47,189 nucleotides of DNA from Planctomycetota bacterium (GCA_024280855.1 JAJRPG010000085.1:1-47189), one strand, 5' to 3'; counted from the first letter of the stretch, positions 1-8,755 are shown. Numbers and translations: made by a program. The notes: generated from the letters alone by a model not told the origin.

Positions 1-307
1 GACGCTTGTGCTGATCGATTCCCATAAACAACATAGCTGAGTTCTCCTGCGTAAAAGAATTCTGTTTTTGGCGGTCCCACGAGGATACGCCGTCCAATGA
101 ATTCTGCAGGAGAACTCTCTTTCATGGAATCATGTCCTTCTGTGTGGACATGGGGGAGTCGATGATAATGCGTCTATCAATGTTCCACCGGTAGGGCACA
201 ATCGTTCTGCGGGGGGCCATTCTTTGTCTACTGACAAAGGGTGGGGGAAGGACATTCACGAACAGGTCGCATCGCCCCTAATCTTAATTGTCGCATCAGG
301 CATCAAC
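1..307. other. Intergenic region with hairpins, no gene seen
   Basis: No convincing reading frame covers this stretch; it lies downstream of the minus-strand gene that ends at 308. It holds a long imperfect inverted repeat (39-117, listed separately) and two short perfect hairpins: CATGTCC/GGACATG at 131-137 and 146-152, and CTTTGTC/GACAAAG at 222-228 and 233-239 with a 4-nt loop. Neither is followed by a T-tract on the strand that leaves the gene, so they are not classical terminators. Confidence 0.5.
39..117. repeat. Long imperfect inverted repeat
   Basis: The arms GAGTTCTCCTGC (39-50) and GCAGGAGAACTC (106-117) are perfect 12-bp reverse complements. Inside them GAATTC at 58-63 can pair with GAATTC at 99-104, and GGCG (70-73) with CGCC (88-91). 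The whole 79-nt unit could fold as one cruciform or RNA hairpin. It could be a small non-autonomous mobile element, a recombination site or a 3' processing structure; only the symmetry is seen. Confidence 0.5.
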
Positions 308-1183
308 CTATTCCGAAGCATCCCCTCGCGCCACCCCAGCCGCAACTTCAAACGCATCTTTATATTTCGTAAGAAGTCGAATATACCATAGAAAAAGCAC
401 CAGCATGGCCACCATCGAAAAGCATCCTAAATATAGGAGCAATGTGCTACCAGATGGCGCGGCAGCTGTGACACCAAGGCTTGTGATTCCTGAAGCTACG
501 GCGATAAACATGCCCACCGCAAAAATGAGTACAACCACAAAAATACCTATCGTCATAAACCTCTTTGTGGACAGTGCCAAGTTCTCGTCAGGAATACGAA
601 TCGCAAATCTTCGCAGATACACTAATTCGCCAATGGACGTTGCATAACCGGCCAGCGCAGCTATCCACGTCACAAGTGTGAAAATAATCCCCAATGTTTG
701 CGCATCACGAGACAATGATATCATGCCACCAAACAGTGAAAACATCGCACAACTCCGGACAGATTTGCGTAGAGTAACCGGGTCTTCCGTAAGGCCAATC
801 CGCGGCTCTTGTTCAGTAATAAGAAACGTCGCCCACAAACCCAGCCCACCGCTAGCAAGCCAAACTAGCGTGGTAACAATGGAAAGTGTAGCAGCGGAAA
901 ATGTCCCCGCAGAAATTGTTATCGCCGCTATGATAGACCCAATAACGCCGCCAATAAAACCAAGCACGATATTCCAAAGCTTCAGCTTCACCCCAAAACG
1001 AAGCTGCTCAAGCCAATGCGCATCAGCATGTTGCAACAAATCACCGCGAAGCGATTGCTCAACATCCGTGCCACACTCCGGGCACTTACCATCCACATGC
1101 AGCCCGCGCACATTATACCCGCAGTGTATGCACAATGTATCCCGTTCAACTTGCAGTTGCGAAGATTCAAGATTATCTGACAT
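308..1183 (-). CDS. Zinc-ribbon multi-pass membrane protein, function unknown
   Basis: A 291-residue protein. The N-terminus carries a two-knuckle zinc ribbon, Cys18-x2-Cys21 and Cys34-x2-Cys37 in a CPECG context. From about residue 65 it becomes strongly hydrophobic, with roughly six membrane segments (near 70-95, 100-120, 145-160, 165-185, 208-235 and 243-268). Cytoplasmic ribbons of this CxxCxYxxxGL...CPEC form in front of membrane helices are very common in planctomycetes, but no activity is assigned to them. The next gene upstream on the same strand ends at 1260, 76 nt away, so co-transcription is possible. I do not recognise a specific function. Confidence 0.75.
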   Translation of the reverse strand: MSDNLESSQLQVERDTLCIHCGYNVRGLHVDGKCPECGTDVEQSLRGDLLQHADAHWLEQLRFGVKLKLWNIVLGFIGGVIGSIIAAITISAGTFSAATLSIVTTLVWLASGGLGLWATFLITEQEPRIGLTEDPVTLRKSVRSCAMFSLFGGMISLSRDAQTLGIIFTLVTWIAALAGYATSIGELVYLRRFAIRIPDENLALSTKRFMTIGIFVVVLIFAVGMFIAVASGITSLGVTAAAPSGSTLLLYLGCFSMVAMLVLFLWYIRLLTKYKDAFEVAAGVARGDASE

Positions 1184-1259
1184 GTACCCCGACCTCCATA
1201 TAGATGACCACCGAACTGAGGCAAGTCATTAGAAGCTTAAAGTCGCGATATGTCTATGT

Positions 1260-2249
1260 TTACTTCGTACCGTGCGAAATGGGCACGAGTCTCTCATCCA
1301 CGGTAATCACCCGCGTAACATCCGACCACGGCTTGCCATCAACTTCAACATATGGATAAACGAAAAAGTTAAGCGGCGGCCCCTGTTGAGACGGCAGTAC
1401 CAAATCTCGGCCAAGAGAAAACGCAATACGGTTTTCGTCCAGTCGCCCGAAAAAATACGACGCTCGCTCCGGGTGTTTATCAGCTTCAGAAATATCAACA
1501 GGAATCCAGCCAAGTCCCTCGACATAAAATTCCGCCCAGCAGTGGTATCCGTTTATCGTTTGTCGTCCAGGTTTAGATGGCAGGGGAAACCCAATCCAAA
1601 AACGCGCAGGAATTTCCGCAGACCGGCTAAGCGCGATAAAGAAACTATGAAAGTCGCTGCAATTTCCTTTGCCAATATCACAAGCAAAATTTGCATCACC
1701 CCGGCCCCAACCCCGACCAGACTTATCATACGTCATCCGCTGCAATACATGCTCATACAAAGCCTTAGCCCGTCCAAGGGACGTCGGCTTCGACCTAACC
1801 GTTTGATTAGCGATTTGCTTAAACCGATCGGTCAGTGGAACCATATCATTGGGCATAAGATAAAGCGGCAGCATGCCGGAATCTTTATTCGCAGAAGTTT
1901 TATGGTCCCCCAGCCCAATTTGCTCGCGCCGCAAAAATTCTACAACCTCTACAATTTTAATCTGACCATCATTAGGCCGAGAGAAACGCCCATGCCAAAC
2001 CTGATTATCGTACAAAGGCTCACGAAGCAGCTCACCCTCAACATCTGCGGAAACTTCATACCTCAAAATTTCCTGCTCATCATTACTAGGTGGAACTGGA
2101 AGCCAAACATCAATCACCCGCGCACCCTCAGGAATACCCCGTACAGCAACCTCATGCCGAAGAACCCCACCTCGCTCGTCCCCAGCTAGGCAATATGATT
2201 CAGCTACCAAGACCACCGCGACAACAATGATTACACGAAAAATGTTCAA
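1260..2249 (-). CDS. Secreted transglutaminase-like (papain-fold) protein
   Basis: A 329-residue protein with an N-terminal export signal (hydrophobic residues about 4-18, probable cleavage near AESYCLAG-DE). The C-terminal half has the transglutaminase-like core with its catalytic triad in order: Cys197 (GNCSDFH), His236 (GYHCWAEFY) and Asp252 (PVDISEA). The first 150 residues resemble the beta-rich region that precedes this domain in other bacterial members. Known members act as proteases, amidases or crosslinking enzymes; the substrate here cannot be told from sequence. It lies 119 nt downstream of the FG-GAP protein gene on the same strand, so both may be exported products of one transcript. 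Confidence 0.85.
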   Translation of the reverse strand: MNIFRVIIVVAVVLVAESYCLAGDERGGVLRHEVAVRGIPEGARVIDVWLPVPPSNDEQEILRYEVSADVEGELLREPLYDNQVWHGRFSRPNDGQIKIVEVVEFLRREQIGLGDHKTSANKDSGMLPLYLMPNDMVPLTDRFKQIANQTVRSKPTSLGRAKALYEHVLQRMTYDKSGRGWGRGDANFACDIGKGNCSDFHSFFIALSRSAEIPARFWIGFPLPSKPGRQTINGYHCWAEFYVEGLGWIPVDISEADKHPERASYFFGRLDENRIAFSLGRDLVLPSQQGPPLNFFVYPYVEVDGKPWSDVTRVITVDERLVPISHGTK

Positions 2250-2368
2250 CGGATGATCCTTAAAGACAAGGCCAGTATAAACTCCAAGCCGTGCAGTATA
2301 ATCACACGCTGGATGTAATCAAACCTACATGGAGATGCCCTGACGATTTGTAATCATCACATTGCCGG

Positions 2369-5197
2369 TTACCGCTGCGAACGAAGCTTAGCCTCATGTG
2401 TCTTTGAAACTGCCACATCATCACGACCTGCAATCTGATAAGCGCACCGATTGATTTGTTTTCGTTGTGAATGTTGAATCCTACCTTCGCTAAACCATTG
2501 GCTAGTGATCGCGCTAACGCAGTCAACATAATCCTGAATGAACAAGGTGGCCAAGGAGCAGGTTGATAGGGTGTCCCCCATCGTACATCCAAGCGCGTCA
2601 AGCTCATTATCCACGCCACTATCACATGCCCCAATGATAACAGTGCCAGCCAAATCAGAAGCGGGACAAGAATCGCAAACATTTGACAGGCCATCATCGT
2701 CGTCATCAGGCCCATTCATATGGAGAAGTACGGAGACGTTTGAAGAACCATCAACATAATCAAACCTAGCGCCATAGTTTGCAGTCGCTAAATCATAATC
2801 GCCATCGCCATCAAGATCACCAATAGCTATAGAAATAGGGTGATCTCCAGTTCCGTATAATTCGCTCGGTTCAAAGTCGCCAGCGTTTAGACCGCCAAGG
2901 TTGCGCAGAATCGAGATGTTAGCCCCGCCGTCGTTAGTGACCGCTAAATCAGGATCACCATCACCATCAAGGTCGCTTATCGCGACAGCGGTGGGGCTTA
3001 ATCCTGCTGTGAATGAAACTTCATCTGAAAAATTTCTACCACCGAGGTTGTATAAGATGGAAACATTGTTTATATCATTCCTCAAACCTCTGTGGACTAA
3101 AGCTAAGTCTGGCATGCTATCGTTGTTTATATCGCCAATAGCTACCTCGGTTGAATAATAGCCTTTGCCAAAGAGTACATGGTCCTCGAAAGTCCCGTCT
3201 CCACGGTTATATAGAACTGAAACTATGCCATAGTCGCCTTCGGTAGTGGAAGCTAAATCGATATCGCCATCACCATCTAAATCACCTACTGCAAGATTGG
3301 CGTGACGATTGCTTTCCCCATATTCGTAGAGAACTTCATTTGCGAATGTGCCGTTCCCAAGATTCAGCAGTATAGAAATGGTATTGCTACCATAGCTAGA
3401 CACGGCTAAGTCAAGATCTTCATCGCTATCGAAGTCGCCTGTAACTACAGACCTTGCCGCACCAGTAATCCTATAATTTTCGCTGTCGATAAAAGTGCCG
3501 TCGCCTTGGTTATGCAGTATGGATACGCCAAAGTAGTTAGTTGTAGCGATGTCTAGATGGTTGTCGCCGTCGAAATCGCCAATTGCCACGTCTAGACCAG
3601 TCCTTTTGTTATAATGCATCCCATTATTGTAAGAACCGTCGCCATTATTGAGAAAGACGGTGACGCCGCCGTTGCCATCTTGCCAATCCTCGATTGCCAC
3701 AGCGAAATCAAGATCACCATCTCCGTCCAAATCACCCAATGCGACGGACCGCGGTTGCTTTCCAGTAGGATACACCGAATCGGTAATGAACATTTTATCG
3801 TCTAGGTTCCGAAGTATTGATACGCTGTAACTAAGTAGGTTGGCAGCTACAATATCAAGGCTTCCATCTCCATCCAAATCGTCTACTGCCACGGAAAAAG
3901 GCACTGCTCCAGCCTCGAAAGAAATAAAGTCATCGAAAGTTCCGTCACCCAGATTCAGAAGCACTGTTACATTGTCATCATCGAGCTGTACAAAACCATC
4001 AATTGATATATTCGAATTAGCCACAACTAAGTCAGGCATGCCATCACGGTTCATATCACCGAAAGCCACGGAGCGAGGTGCGTTACCATACCGTGCATTA
4101 CCCGTAGCATAGAGTACTTCGGGGGCAAAAGTCCCATCCCCCCGATTTTTTAAAATGGCCACATCACGGAATCTGTTGGCCACTCCAACATCTAAATCAT
4201 TATCTCCATCTAGATCGCCAAAAACGATAGACCTCGGATCTCTCAAGGCATCCCCATAGGCCGTAGCCGTTCCGAATGTGCCGTTACCATTGTTGATGAG
4301 TATTGAGATGTCGTCACTATAAAAGTTTGACGTCCCTATATCTAGATTCCCATCGCCATCAACATCACCCAACGCTATCGAAACTGGTCCATCGCCCGTG
4401 TCGTATAGCACATGATCTGCGAAAGTGGCGTCGCCATTGTTTATCAATATCGATATGTTGTCACCTGCCGCATTGGCCACCGCAAGGTCGAGATCGCCGT
4501 CACCGTCCAGGTCGCCATTGGCTATCCACCAAGGGTGGTCGCCGCCTTCAATGTACACCTGCCCCTCAAAGGTTCCGTCACCTCGATTTAACAACAACGA
4601 AATACCTTTAGTGCCAGGATTTCCTCGTAGATTGTGCCGATTCGTAACAGCTAAATCCAAATCACCGTCGCCATCAAAGTCACCTAGCGTAGCCGCCCGG
4701 GGATACTCGCCAATGTCATATTGAATTTCTTGAGCATAAGTGCCACCACCAAGGCCAAGTTGGACGGAAACATTTTTCCCTCTATCGTAATAGAAGTCAT
4801 CGTTGTTATTCACTGTGACGATGTCTATTACACCATCATTATTCAGGTCGCCAGTGGTGACAAACAATGGTGCGTTACCTACCTTAAATTCAGGATTAGA
4901 AAACAACGGCCCGTCCGTAATACCACACTGTTGTTCAAAATTGTTAAGGCCTGGAAAACCGATTCCTCCATTCCGATCGGATTGAATCACATCGTAGTTG
5001 TATGTTGATATACCATTACACGAATGCTCTAAGCAAATATCCTCCACTATACGAGCGGCGCGTGGCACAAAGGAATCACTGTGCAACTCAACCACGACAT
5101 TCGATCGGTCAACATACTTTCCACCACCCGCAAAAGAATATGAACAAATTACCAACGAGACAATCGACACCAGAGACAATCCGTGTCTAATTACCAT
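2369..5197 (-). CDS. Secreted FG-GAP/VCBS repeat protein (14 repeats)
   Basis: A 942-residue exported protein with a signal peptide (residues 1-23, hydrophobic core then SFA-G). It has about fourteen consecutive FG-GAP/VCBS-type repeats. Each carries a GDLDGDGDLDLAV-like calcium-binding loop, then an N-[IV]-S-[IV]-L strand and an N-x-G-[DN]-G-[TS]-F turn. Such repeats build beta-propeller blades, and fourteen would fit two seven-bladed propellers. After the repeats comes an Asp-rich loop (DDDDDGLSNVCDSCP), then a cysteine-containing tail (CDSGV, GCT, CSLAT, DCVSA, RCAYQ). It is probably extracellular or surface bound, perhaps adhesive; no enzymatic motif is seen. The DNA repeats are degenerate, so this is not a recent tandem amplification. 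Confidence 0.9.
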   Translation of the reverse strand: MVIRHGLSLVSIVSLVICSYSFAGGGKYVDRSNVVVELHSDSFVPRAARIVEDICLEHSCNGISTYNYDVIQSDRNGGIGFPGLNNFEQQCGITDGPLFSNPEFKVGNAPLFVTTGDLNNDGVIDIVTVNNNDDFYYDRGKNVSVQLGLGGGTYAQEIQYDIGEYPRAATLGDFDGDGDLDLAVTNRHNLRGNPGTKGISLLLNRGDGTFEGQVYIEGGDHPWWIANGDLDGDGDLDLAVANAAGDNISILINNGDATFADHVLYDTGDGPVSIALGDVDGDGNLDIGTSNFYSDDISILINNGNGTFGTATAYGDALRDPRSIVFGDLDGDNDLDVGVANRFRDVAILKNRGDGTFAPEVLYATGNARYGNAPRSVAFGDMNRDGMPDLVVANSNISIDGFVQLDDDNVTVLLNLGDGTFDDFISFEAGAVPFSVAVDDLDGDGSLDIVAANLLSYSVSILRNLDDKMFITDSVYPTGKQPRSVALGDLDGDGDLDFAVAIEDWQDGNGGVTVFLNNGDGSYNNGMHYNKRTGLDVAIGDFDGDNHLDIATTNYFGVSILHNQGDGTFIDSENYRITGAARSVVTGDFDSDEDLDLAVSSYGSNTISILLNLGNGTFANEVLYEYGESNRHANLAVGDLDGDGDIDLASTTEGDYGIVSVLYNRGDGTFEDHVLFGKGYYSTEVAIGDINNDSMPDLALVHRGLRNDINNVSILYNLGGRNFSDEVSFTAGLSPTAVAISDLDGDGDPDLAVTNDGGANISILRNLGGLNAGDFEPSELYGTGDHPISIAIGDLDGDGDYDLATANYGARFDYVDGSSNVSVLLHMNGPDDDDDGLSNVCDSCPASDLAGTVIIGACDSGVDNELDALGCTMGDTLSTCSLATLFIQDYVDCVSAITSQWFSEGRIQHSQRKQINRCAYQIAGRDDVAVSKTHEAKLRSQR

Positions 5198-5245
5198 AAC
5201 ACCGCCCCAAAATATTTTTCAAATTACGAAATGAGAAAAAATAAC

Positions 5246-5262
5246 ATCAGGCATTACCTGAT
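5246..5262. promoter_or_regulatory. Palindrome in the FG-GAP gene leader
   Basis: ATCAGG (5246-5251) and CCTGAT (5257-5262) form a perfect 6-bp inverted repeat around a 5-nt centre. It lies about 14-30 nt downstream of the predicted transcription start and about 50 nt before the start codon. This fits either an operator or a leader hairpin; no regulator gene lies beside it. Confidence 0.4.
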
Positions 5263-5283
5263 TTAGTTTTCCAACTATTTGGC

Positions 5284-5313
5284 ATTATAACAGACAATGA
5301 CGGAAATAATCAA
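5284..5313 (-). promoter_or_regulatory. Sigma70-type promoter of the FG-GAP gene
   Basis: Read on the minus strand, TTGATT (5308-5313) is followed after 18 nt by a perfect TATAAT (5284-5289). Transcription would begin near 5277, about 80 nt before the start codon at 5197. The surrounding sequence is AT-rich. Confidence 0.6.
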
Positions 5314-5337
5314 GAAAGTTTCACAAAATATTAAAAA

Positions 5338-7179
5338 TCAAACTTTCCGTGTCACCCGCCATCGACTCAAACCCAGTGCTACCATCGTCAACAACCCCGC
5401 CAGTCCCGCAGTTTGTAACCGCGCCCCCAAATTAGTAGGGCCACGAATAACACCGCATTCAATAAATTCAATTTTGGACTCTGGCAGAACCCCAATACGC
5501 TGCTGTTTAAGAATATCATGTTGCGATAGGGTGTTAGACAATTGCTCCTCTGCCGATGACGCCCGCTCACCAGCAAGCTCAGCCGTGACAGAAGCACGAA
5601 GAAAATTATCCGACAGTCCGATGTTGATATTCAATCGTTCTTGCAGCACCAGCAGCGCCTCAATGCTATCATCAATCCCCATCCGAGCCGTCGCCACTGC
5701 TAGCTTCGCTGTTTCAATATCTTCTTCCTGCTGCTTCCTGGAATGAAGTAGCGCACGAGAGGCTAACGTATTATCAATTTTCTTCATCCGCTGCTTGGAC
5801 CGTCGATGCAAACCGCGTGAAGCGCGAAGTGAAATATCCAATCGATAATTACGCCGCGTTTCGATATTCCCAGCCGCAAATTCAAAACGATGATGCAATG
5901 ATTGCAACTGTTGAAACGTGCGAACTAAATCAGAATACATCACATGAAAACGAGCATCATCAGCCGACGAGTCCGCAATCGCCTGCACCTGCCGTCGCGC
6001 ACTTCCCAGCGTCTTGCCAGCTTCAAATAAAAAGCCACCAAGCCGACTTCGCAACGACTCATGAAGCCGTGGAAGTTGCGGACTCATCGAGTCAGTCTTG
6101 CGCTGCCGAACCGTAGCAAAATCCGCTCTCCAATCACTGGAAAATCGATCCAAAGCACTTCGATATTGATTCGCCATGTCAGAAAGCGCCGGCAATGGCA
6201 GCGACGAACCAGACGAGTTCGCCGCAGATAGCGTCGTAGAAAAAATTCCCCCCGCCAATACTAACTCATCCAACATAGGCATCGACTTTTGCCAGACGTT
6301 GAGCAAATGAAGTTTCAACTCAGACAGATGAACCTGCAATTCGTCAAGGTCTTGTTGCAACGCGCTGTTACCCTGATACGCCTCATCTTGAAGCGTAGGC
6401 GTAACCACCCCAAAAGTAGCCAAAGGCTGCTGTTGTAGCGATTTTAACTGCGCATCCGCACGCAAATACGCCTGTCGGTCTTTTGAAAATGATTCTCGAT
6501 TATCTTTCCACCGTGCCATCAACTCGTCACGCATAGCAACAGGGTCGTCGCTCTTAAGACCAGCCAGCGCCTTTTCAACTTTTCCGTTCGCCTGTTCAAG
6601 TTGCGATTGAATCGCCGCAGTCTGTTGACTTAGCCAGTCTTCCTGCTCGGAAGGTTTAACGCGGGCAAGGTCAATTTTTTCGTTGATCTCTTTCACGAAG
6701 GCCCGCGACGCAGCCTCGATTTGCAGGACGTCTGCAGAACCTTTTCTTCCATCGCAACAAAGCGACAACTGAGTAGCCGCAGGACTTTCAACATACCACC
6801 TGGACCGCTTCGGCTCAGCAGGGGAAAGCGAAGATTCAAATTGCCAGCTATAAGTCTGCAATGCTTGTCGAAAATAAGCTAAGTCGTTCGACGGATTCAA
6901 TCCTGTGATGATAAAACGCGATCCATTAACATACTGCAAAGGCGTAGCCAATAACATCCCCGCGCCGACGCAAAAACCTATGATTATAGTCAAAAATATG
7001 CCAACGCCAGGCCGGGAAATACTACGAGCAAGGGGCCGTGGCGGTGTAGGGCTAGTTGGTGGTGGGGCAGTAGAATGACCAGGAGGAGAAGTCTCAAAGT
7101 GACTCGGAGATGGCAGAGAAGACCGTAGGTCATTGATCGGGCGGAAGCCTGATTCTCCAAATGGTGGATCAGCAGGCAC
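5338..7179 (-). CDS. Coiled-coil membrane protein with Wzz-like topology
   Basis: A 613-residue protein. It begins with a proline-rich cytoplasmic segment (about 1-55), followed by one membrane helix (about 58-79). A long, mostly helical Gln/Leu/Ala/Arg-rich region (about 150-560) suggests coiled coils. A second hydrophobic segment near 588-606 and a basic tail (SRWRVTRKV) end the protein. Helix, large extracytoplasmic coiled coil, helix is the layout of polysaccharide co-polymerases such as Wzz, but I see no diagnostic proline-rich motif before the last helix and no polysaccharide genes nearby, so that role is only suggested. The start overlaps the end of the aldo/keto reductase gene by 11 nt, implying co-transcription. 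Confidence 0.65.
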   Translation of the reverse strand: MPADPPFGESGFRPINDLRSSLPSPSHFETSPPGHSTAPPPTSPTPPRPLARSISRPGVGIFLTIIIGFCVGAGMLLATPLQYVNGSRFIITGLNPSNDLAYFRQALQTYSWQFESSLSPAEPKRSRWYVESPAATQLSLCCDGRKGSADVLQIEAASRAFVKEINEKIDLARVKPSEQEDWLSQQTAAIQSQLEQANGKVEKALAGLKSDDPVAMRDELMARWKDNRESFSKDRQAYLRADAQLKSLQQQPLATFGVVTPTLQDEAYQGNSALQQDLDELQVHLSELKLHLLNVWQKSMPMLDELVLAGGIFSTTLSAANSSGSSLPLPALSDMANQYRSALDRFSSDWRADFATVRQRKTDSMSPQLPRLHESLRSRLGGFLFEAGKTLGSARRQVQAIADSSADDARFHVMYSDLVRTFQQLQSLHHRFEFAAGNIETRRNYRLDISLRASRGLHRRSKQRMKKIDNTLASRALLHSRKQQEEDIETAKLAVATARMGIDDSIEALLVLQERLNINIGLSDNFLRASVTAELAGERASSAEEQLSNTLSQHDILKQQRIGVLPESKIEFIECGVIRGPTNLGARLQTAGLAGLLTMVALGLSRWRVTRKV

Positions 7180-8122
7180 GACGATGATCCTCCAGTAATT
7201 GGTCTATGATCGCGCGATCGTCATCGGCTAAACTCCACGTTACGCCGCCTGCATTTTCAACTACCTGCGAAGGACGCTTCGCCCCTACAATAGGCGACGT
7301 CACACCAGGGAAAGAGGCCGTCCAATTAATAGCTAGTTGAGCCACGGACTTGTCATAACGCAAGGCTATCTCTTGAAGTGTGGTCACCAAATGCAAATTC
7401 CGCTGATACTTATCTCCCAGGAATTCCGGATCACGCCCGCGCACATCATTAAATGTATCATCTACGCCAAATTTCCCAGTCAGCAAGCCTTTCGCAAGTG
7501 GGCTATAAGGAACCACAGCTATATCATTACTCTCACAATACGGCAGCAAGTCTTCCGCCGCTCGATAGTGAATCATTGAAAACGGAGGCTGCAAGCAATG
7601 AACCGGGCCGTATTCCCGCGCAACTGACATCTGCTGACAACTAAAATTTGAAACCCCGATAGCCCGAATCTTTCCTAATCGCAGCAGCTCGACTAGCGCC
7701 TCCATGGTCTCCCGAATATCAGTTTCAGGGTCAGGCCAATGGCATTGATATAAATCGATATGATCAGTCTGAAGCCGCCTTAAACTTTGGTCGCATTCTC
7801 GTACCACGCTGTCACGCTTGAGGCACCGAGGCGGAAGTTGATCTTTTCGCTGCGGGAACAGCAAGCCGCACTTCGTCGCAAGAACAACCTCATCACGGCG
7901 ACCAGTAATAGCCTTGCCGACAATCGTTTCGCTGTGACCCAGCCCATATATAGGAGCCGTATCAATAAAGTTGATGCCCAAGTCCAGCGCCTGATGGATC
8001 GCGGCTATCGACTCTCGATCGTCAACATGCCCCCAGGTTTCAACGGTAGCCCCCATCGCCCAGGTGCCCAGACCGATGACGGATATTTCAAGATCACTTT
8101 GACCAAGGCGGCGACGATCCAT
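7169..8122 (-). CDS. Aldo/keto reductase
   Basis: A 317-residue NADPH-dependent oxidoreductase of the aldo/keto reductase superfamily (TIM barrel, cytoplasmic). The catalytic tetrad is visible: Asp54 and Tyr59 (FIDTAPIYG), Lys84 (LATKCG) and His128 (QCHWPDPE). The substrate-side GVSNF motif and a C-terminal cofactor-binding stretch (SPIVGAKRPSQV) are also present. It has the normal length of family members that reduce aldehydes, ketones or sugars; the natural substrate cannot be assigned. GGAG lies upstream of the start codon at 8122. It is the first gene of a probable two-gene unit with the overlapping coiled-coil protein gene. Confidence 0.9.
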   Translation of the reverse strand: MDRRRLGQSDLEISVIGLGTWAMGATVETWGHVDDRESIAAIHQALDLGINFIDTAPIYGLGHSETIVGKAITGRRDEVVLATKCGLLFPQRKDQLPPRCLKRDSVVRECDQSLRRLQTDHIDLYQCHWPDPETDIRETMEALVELLRLGKIRAIGVSNFSCQQMSVAREYGPVHCLQPPFSMIHYRAAEDLLPYCESNDIAVVPYSPLAKGLLTGKFGVDDTFNDVRGRDPEFLGDKYQRNLHLVTTLQEIALRYDKSVAQLAINWTASFPGVTSPIVGAKRPSQVVENAGGVTWSLADDDRAIIDQLLEDHRRAC

Positions 8123-8399
8123 CCTGTGATTTTCTCCGGGAGTACCGAACAGGCCTAGCCTGCCCGACTATGGACATAGACCTCAGTCCCCAATGTAGTA
8201 CGCAATCCCCAGCCTATACTACAAGCCTCACACCCTCGATACAAGCAAATCACGACAATGATGCGACAGACGCCGCTTAATTAAATAATAGATGTCTTAT
8301 GTATATCCATTATTGGAGCATTATCGGACTGTCCGTAAAGCGAAAATGTAAAATAATGCTATATTCAGCAAGCCTATGCCATCATTTTGAATCGCTGAT

Positions 8400-8492
8400 C
8401 TATCGTTTTGGCATGGCCGAGAGATCACCGGCGACGTTCTTATAGTGGCGGGTGTCTACCCGGTTGCTTTGATGACCCATCCCAGCACTAAG
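8400..8492 (-). pseudogene. Possible remnant of a tyrosine recombinase C-terminus
   Basis: A 30-codon stretch open to a stop reads ..GMGHQSNRVDTRHYKNV.. on the minus strand, preceded in frame by a stop codon. A Gly-His pair followed about ten residues later by a Tyr in a [TS]-x-x-[HI]-Y context resembles box II of phage and plasmid integrases (GH....T..Y). It lies about 260 nt from a tRNA gene, a common integration target. The fragment is short, so chance similarity is possible. Confidence 0.3.
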
Positions 8493-8567
8493 CTAGCATG
8501 ACAGTGCTGCGAATGCCGGTTAAGGTCTGGAACTGGTGAACAAATTCATAAAGCTTTGGTTTTGAGT

Positions 8568-8595
8568 TTGACAACCTAGCGACTGTCCTTATACT
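8568..8595 (+). promoter_or_regulatory. Strong sigma70-type promoter for tRNA-Thr and tuf
   Basis: TTGACA (8568-8573) and TATACT (8590-8595) are separated by 16 nt, close to the consensus in both boxes. Transcription should begin near 8602, giving a leader of about 150 nt before tRNA-Thr at 8756. This is the clearest promoter in the window and suits a highly expressed tRNA and EF-Tu unit. Confidence 0.7.
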
Positions 8596-8755
8596 CGCCC
8601 GACTCTGGTTGCATGTGAGCTTGGCTTTTCGTCGTAAGTGGCGAATTGGCAGAGACTTGAGCAGCCTTTTGCCGTCTGGTGCGTTAGCATACAAGCGAGC
8701 GATCAAGGCTGGTCCGCAGGCTTATTAGCCGGGTTACCTGATGGCAGTACGCAGT

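Larger units (their letters stand above)
8123..8755. other. Long intergenic region upstream of tRNA-Thr
   Basis: There is no intact gene in these 633 nt, which separate the minus-strand accessory block from the plus-strand translation block. The left part is featureless and AT-rich. It holds a possible recombinase remnant (8400-8492) and a strong plus-strand promoter (8568-8595), and then about 150 nt of leader before the tRNA. Confidence 0.6.

Noticed and set aside
222-239. Perfect 7-bp hairpin as a terminator for the first gene
   Set aside because: There is no T-tract after it on the minus strand and it lies about 70 nt past the stop codon.
678-1232. 184-codon plus-strand open frame
   Set aside because: Antisense to the zinc-ribbon membrane protein gene; the product is Ser/Pro/Cys-rich with no recognisable motif.
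1272-2189. 305-codon plus-strand open frame
   Set aside because: It lies wholly antisense to the transglutaminase-like gene, which has a signal peptide and catalytic triad. The plus-strand product is basic and shows no domain.
2400-5100. Regular repeats resembling an array
   Set aside because: They encode FG-GAP protein repeats of variable length with degenerate DNA; there are no identical direct repeats with unique spacers, so this is not CRISPR.
308-8122. The five minus-strand genes as one novel system
   Set aside because: Only one pair overlaps. The FG-GAP gene has its own promoter, and no shared pathway or partner domain ties the rest together.
8636-8672. tRNA-like text (AAGTGGCGAATTGGCAGAG) in the tRNA-Thr leader
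   Set aside because: It resembles the D arm of tRNA-Leu, but no acceptor, anticodon or T stem can be folded around it.
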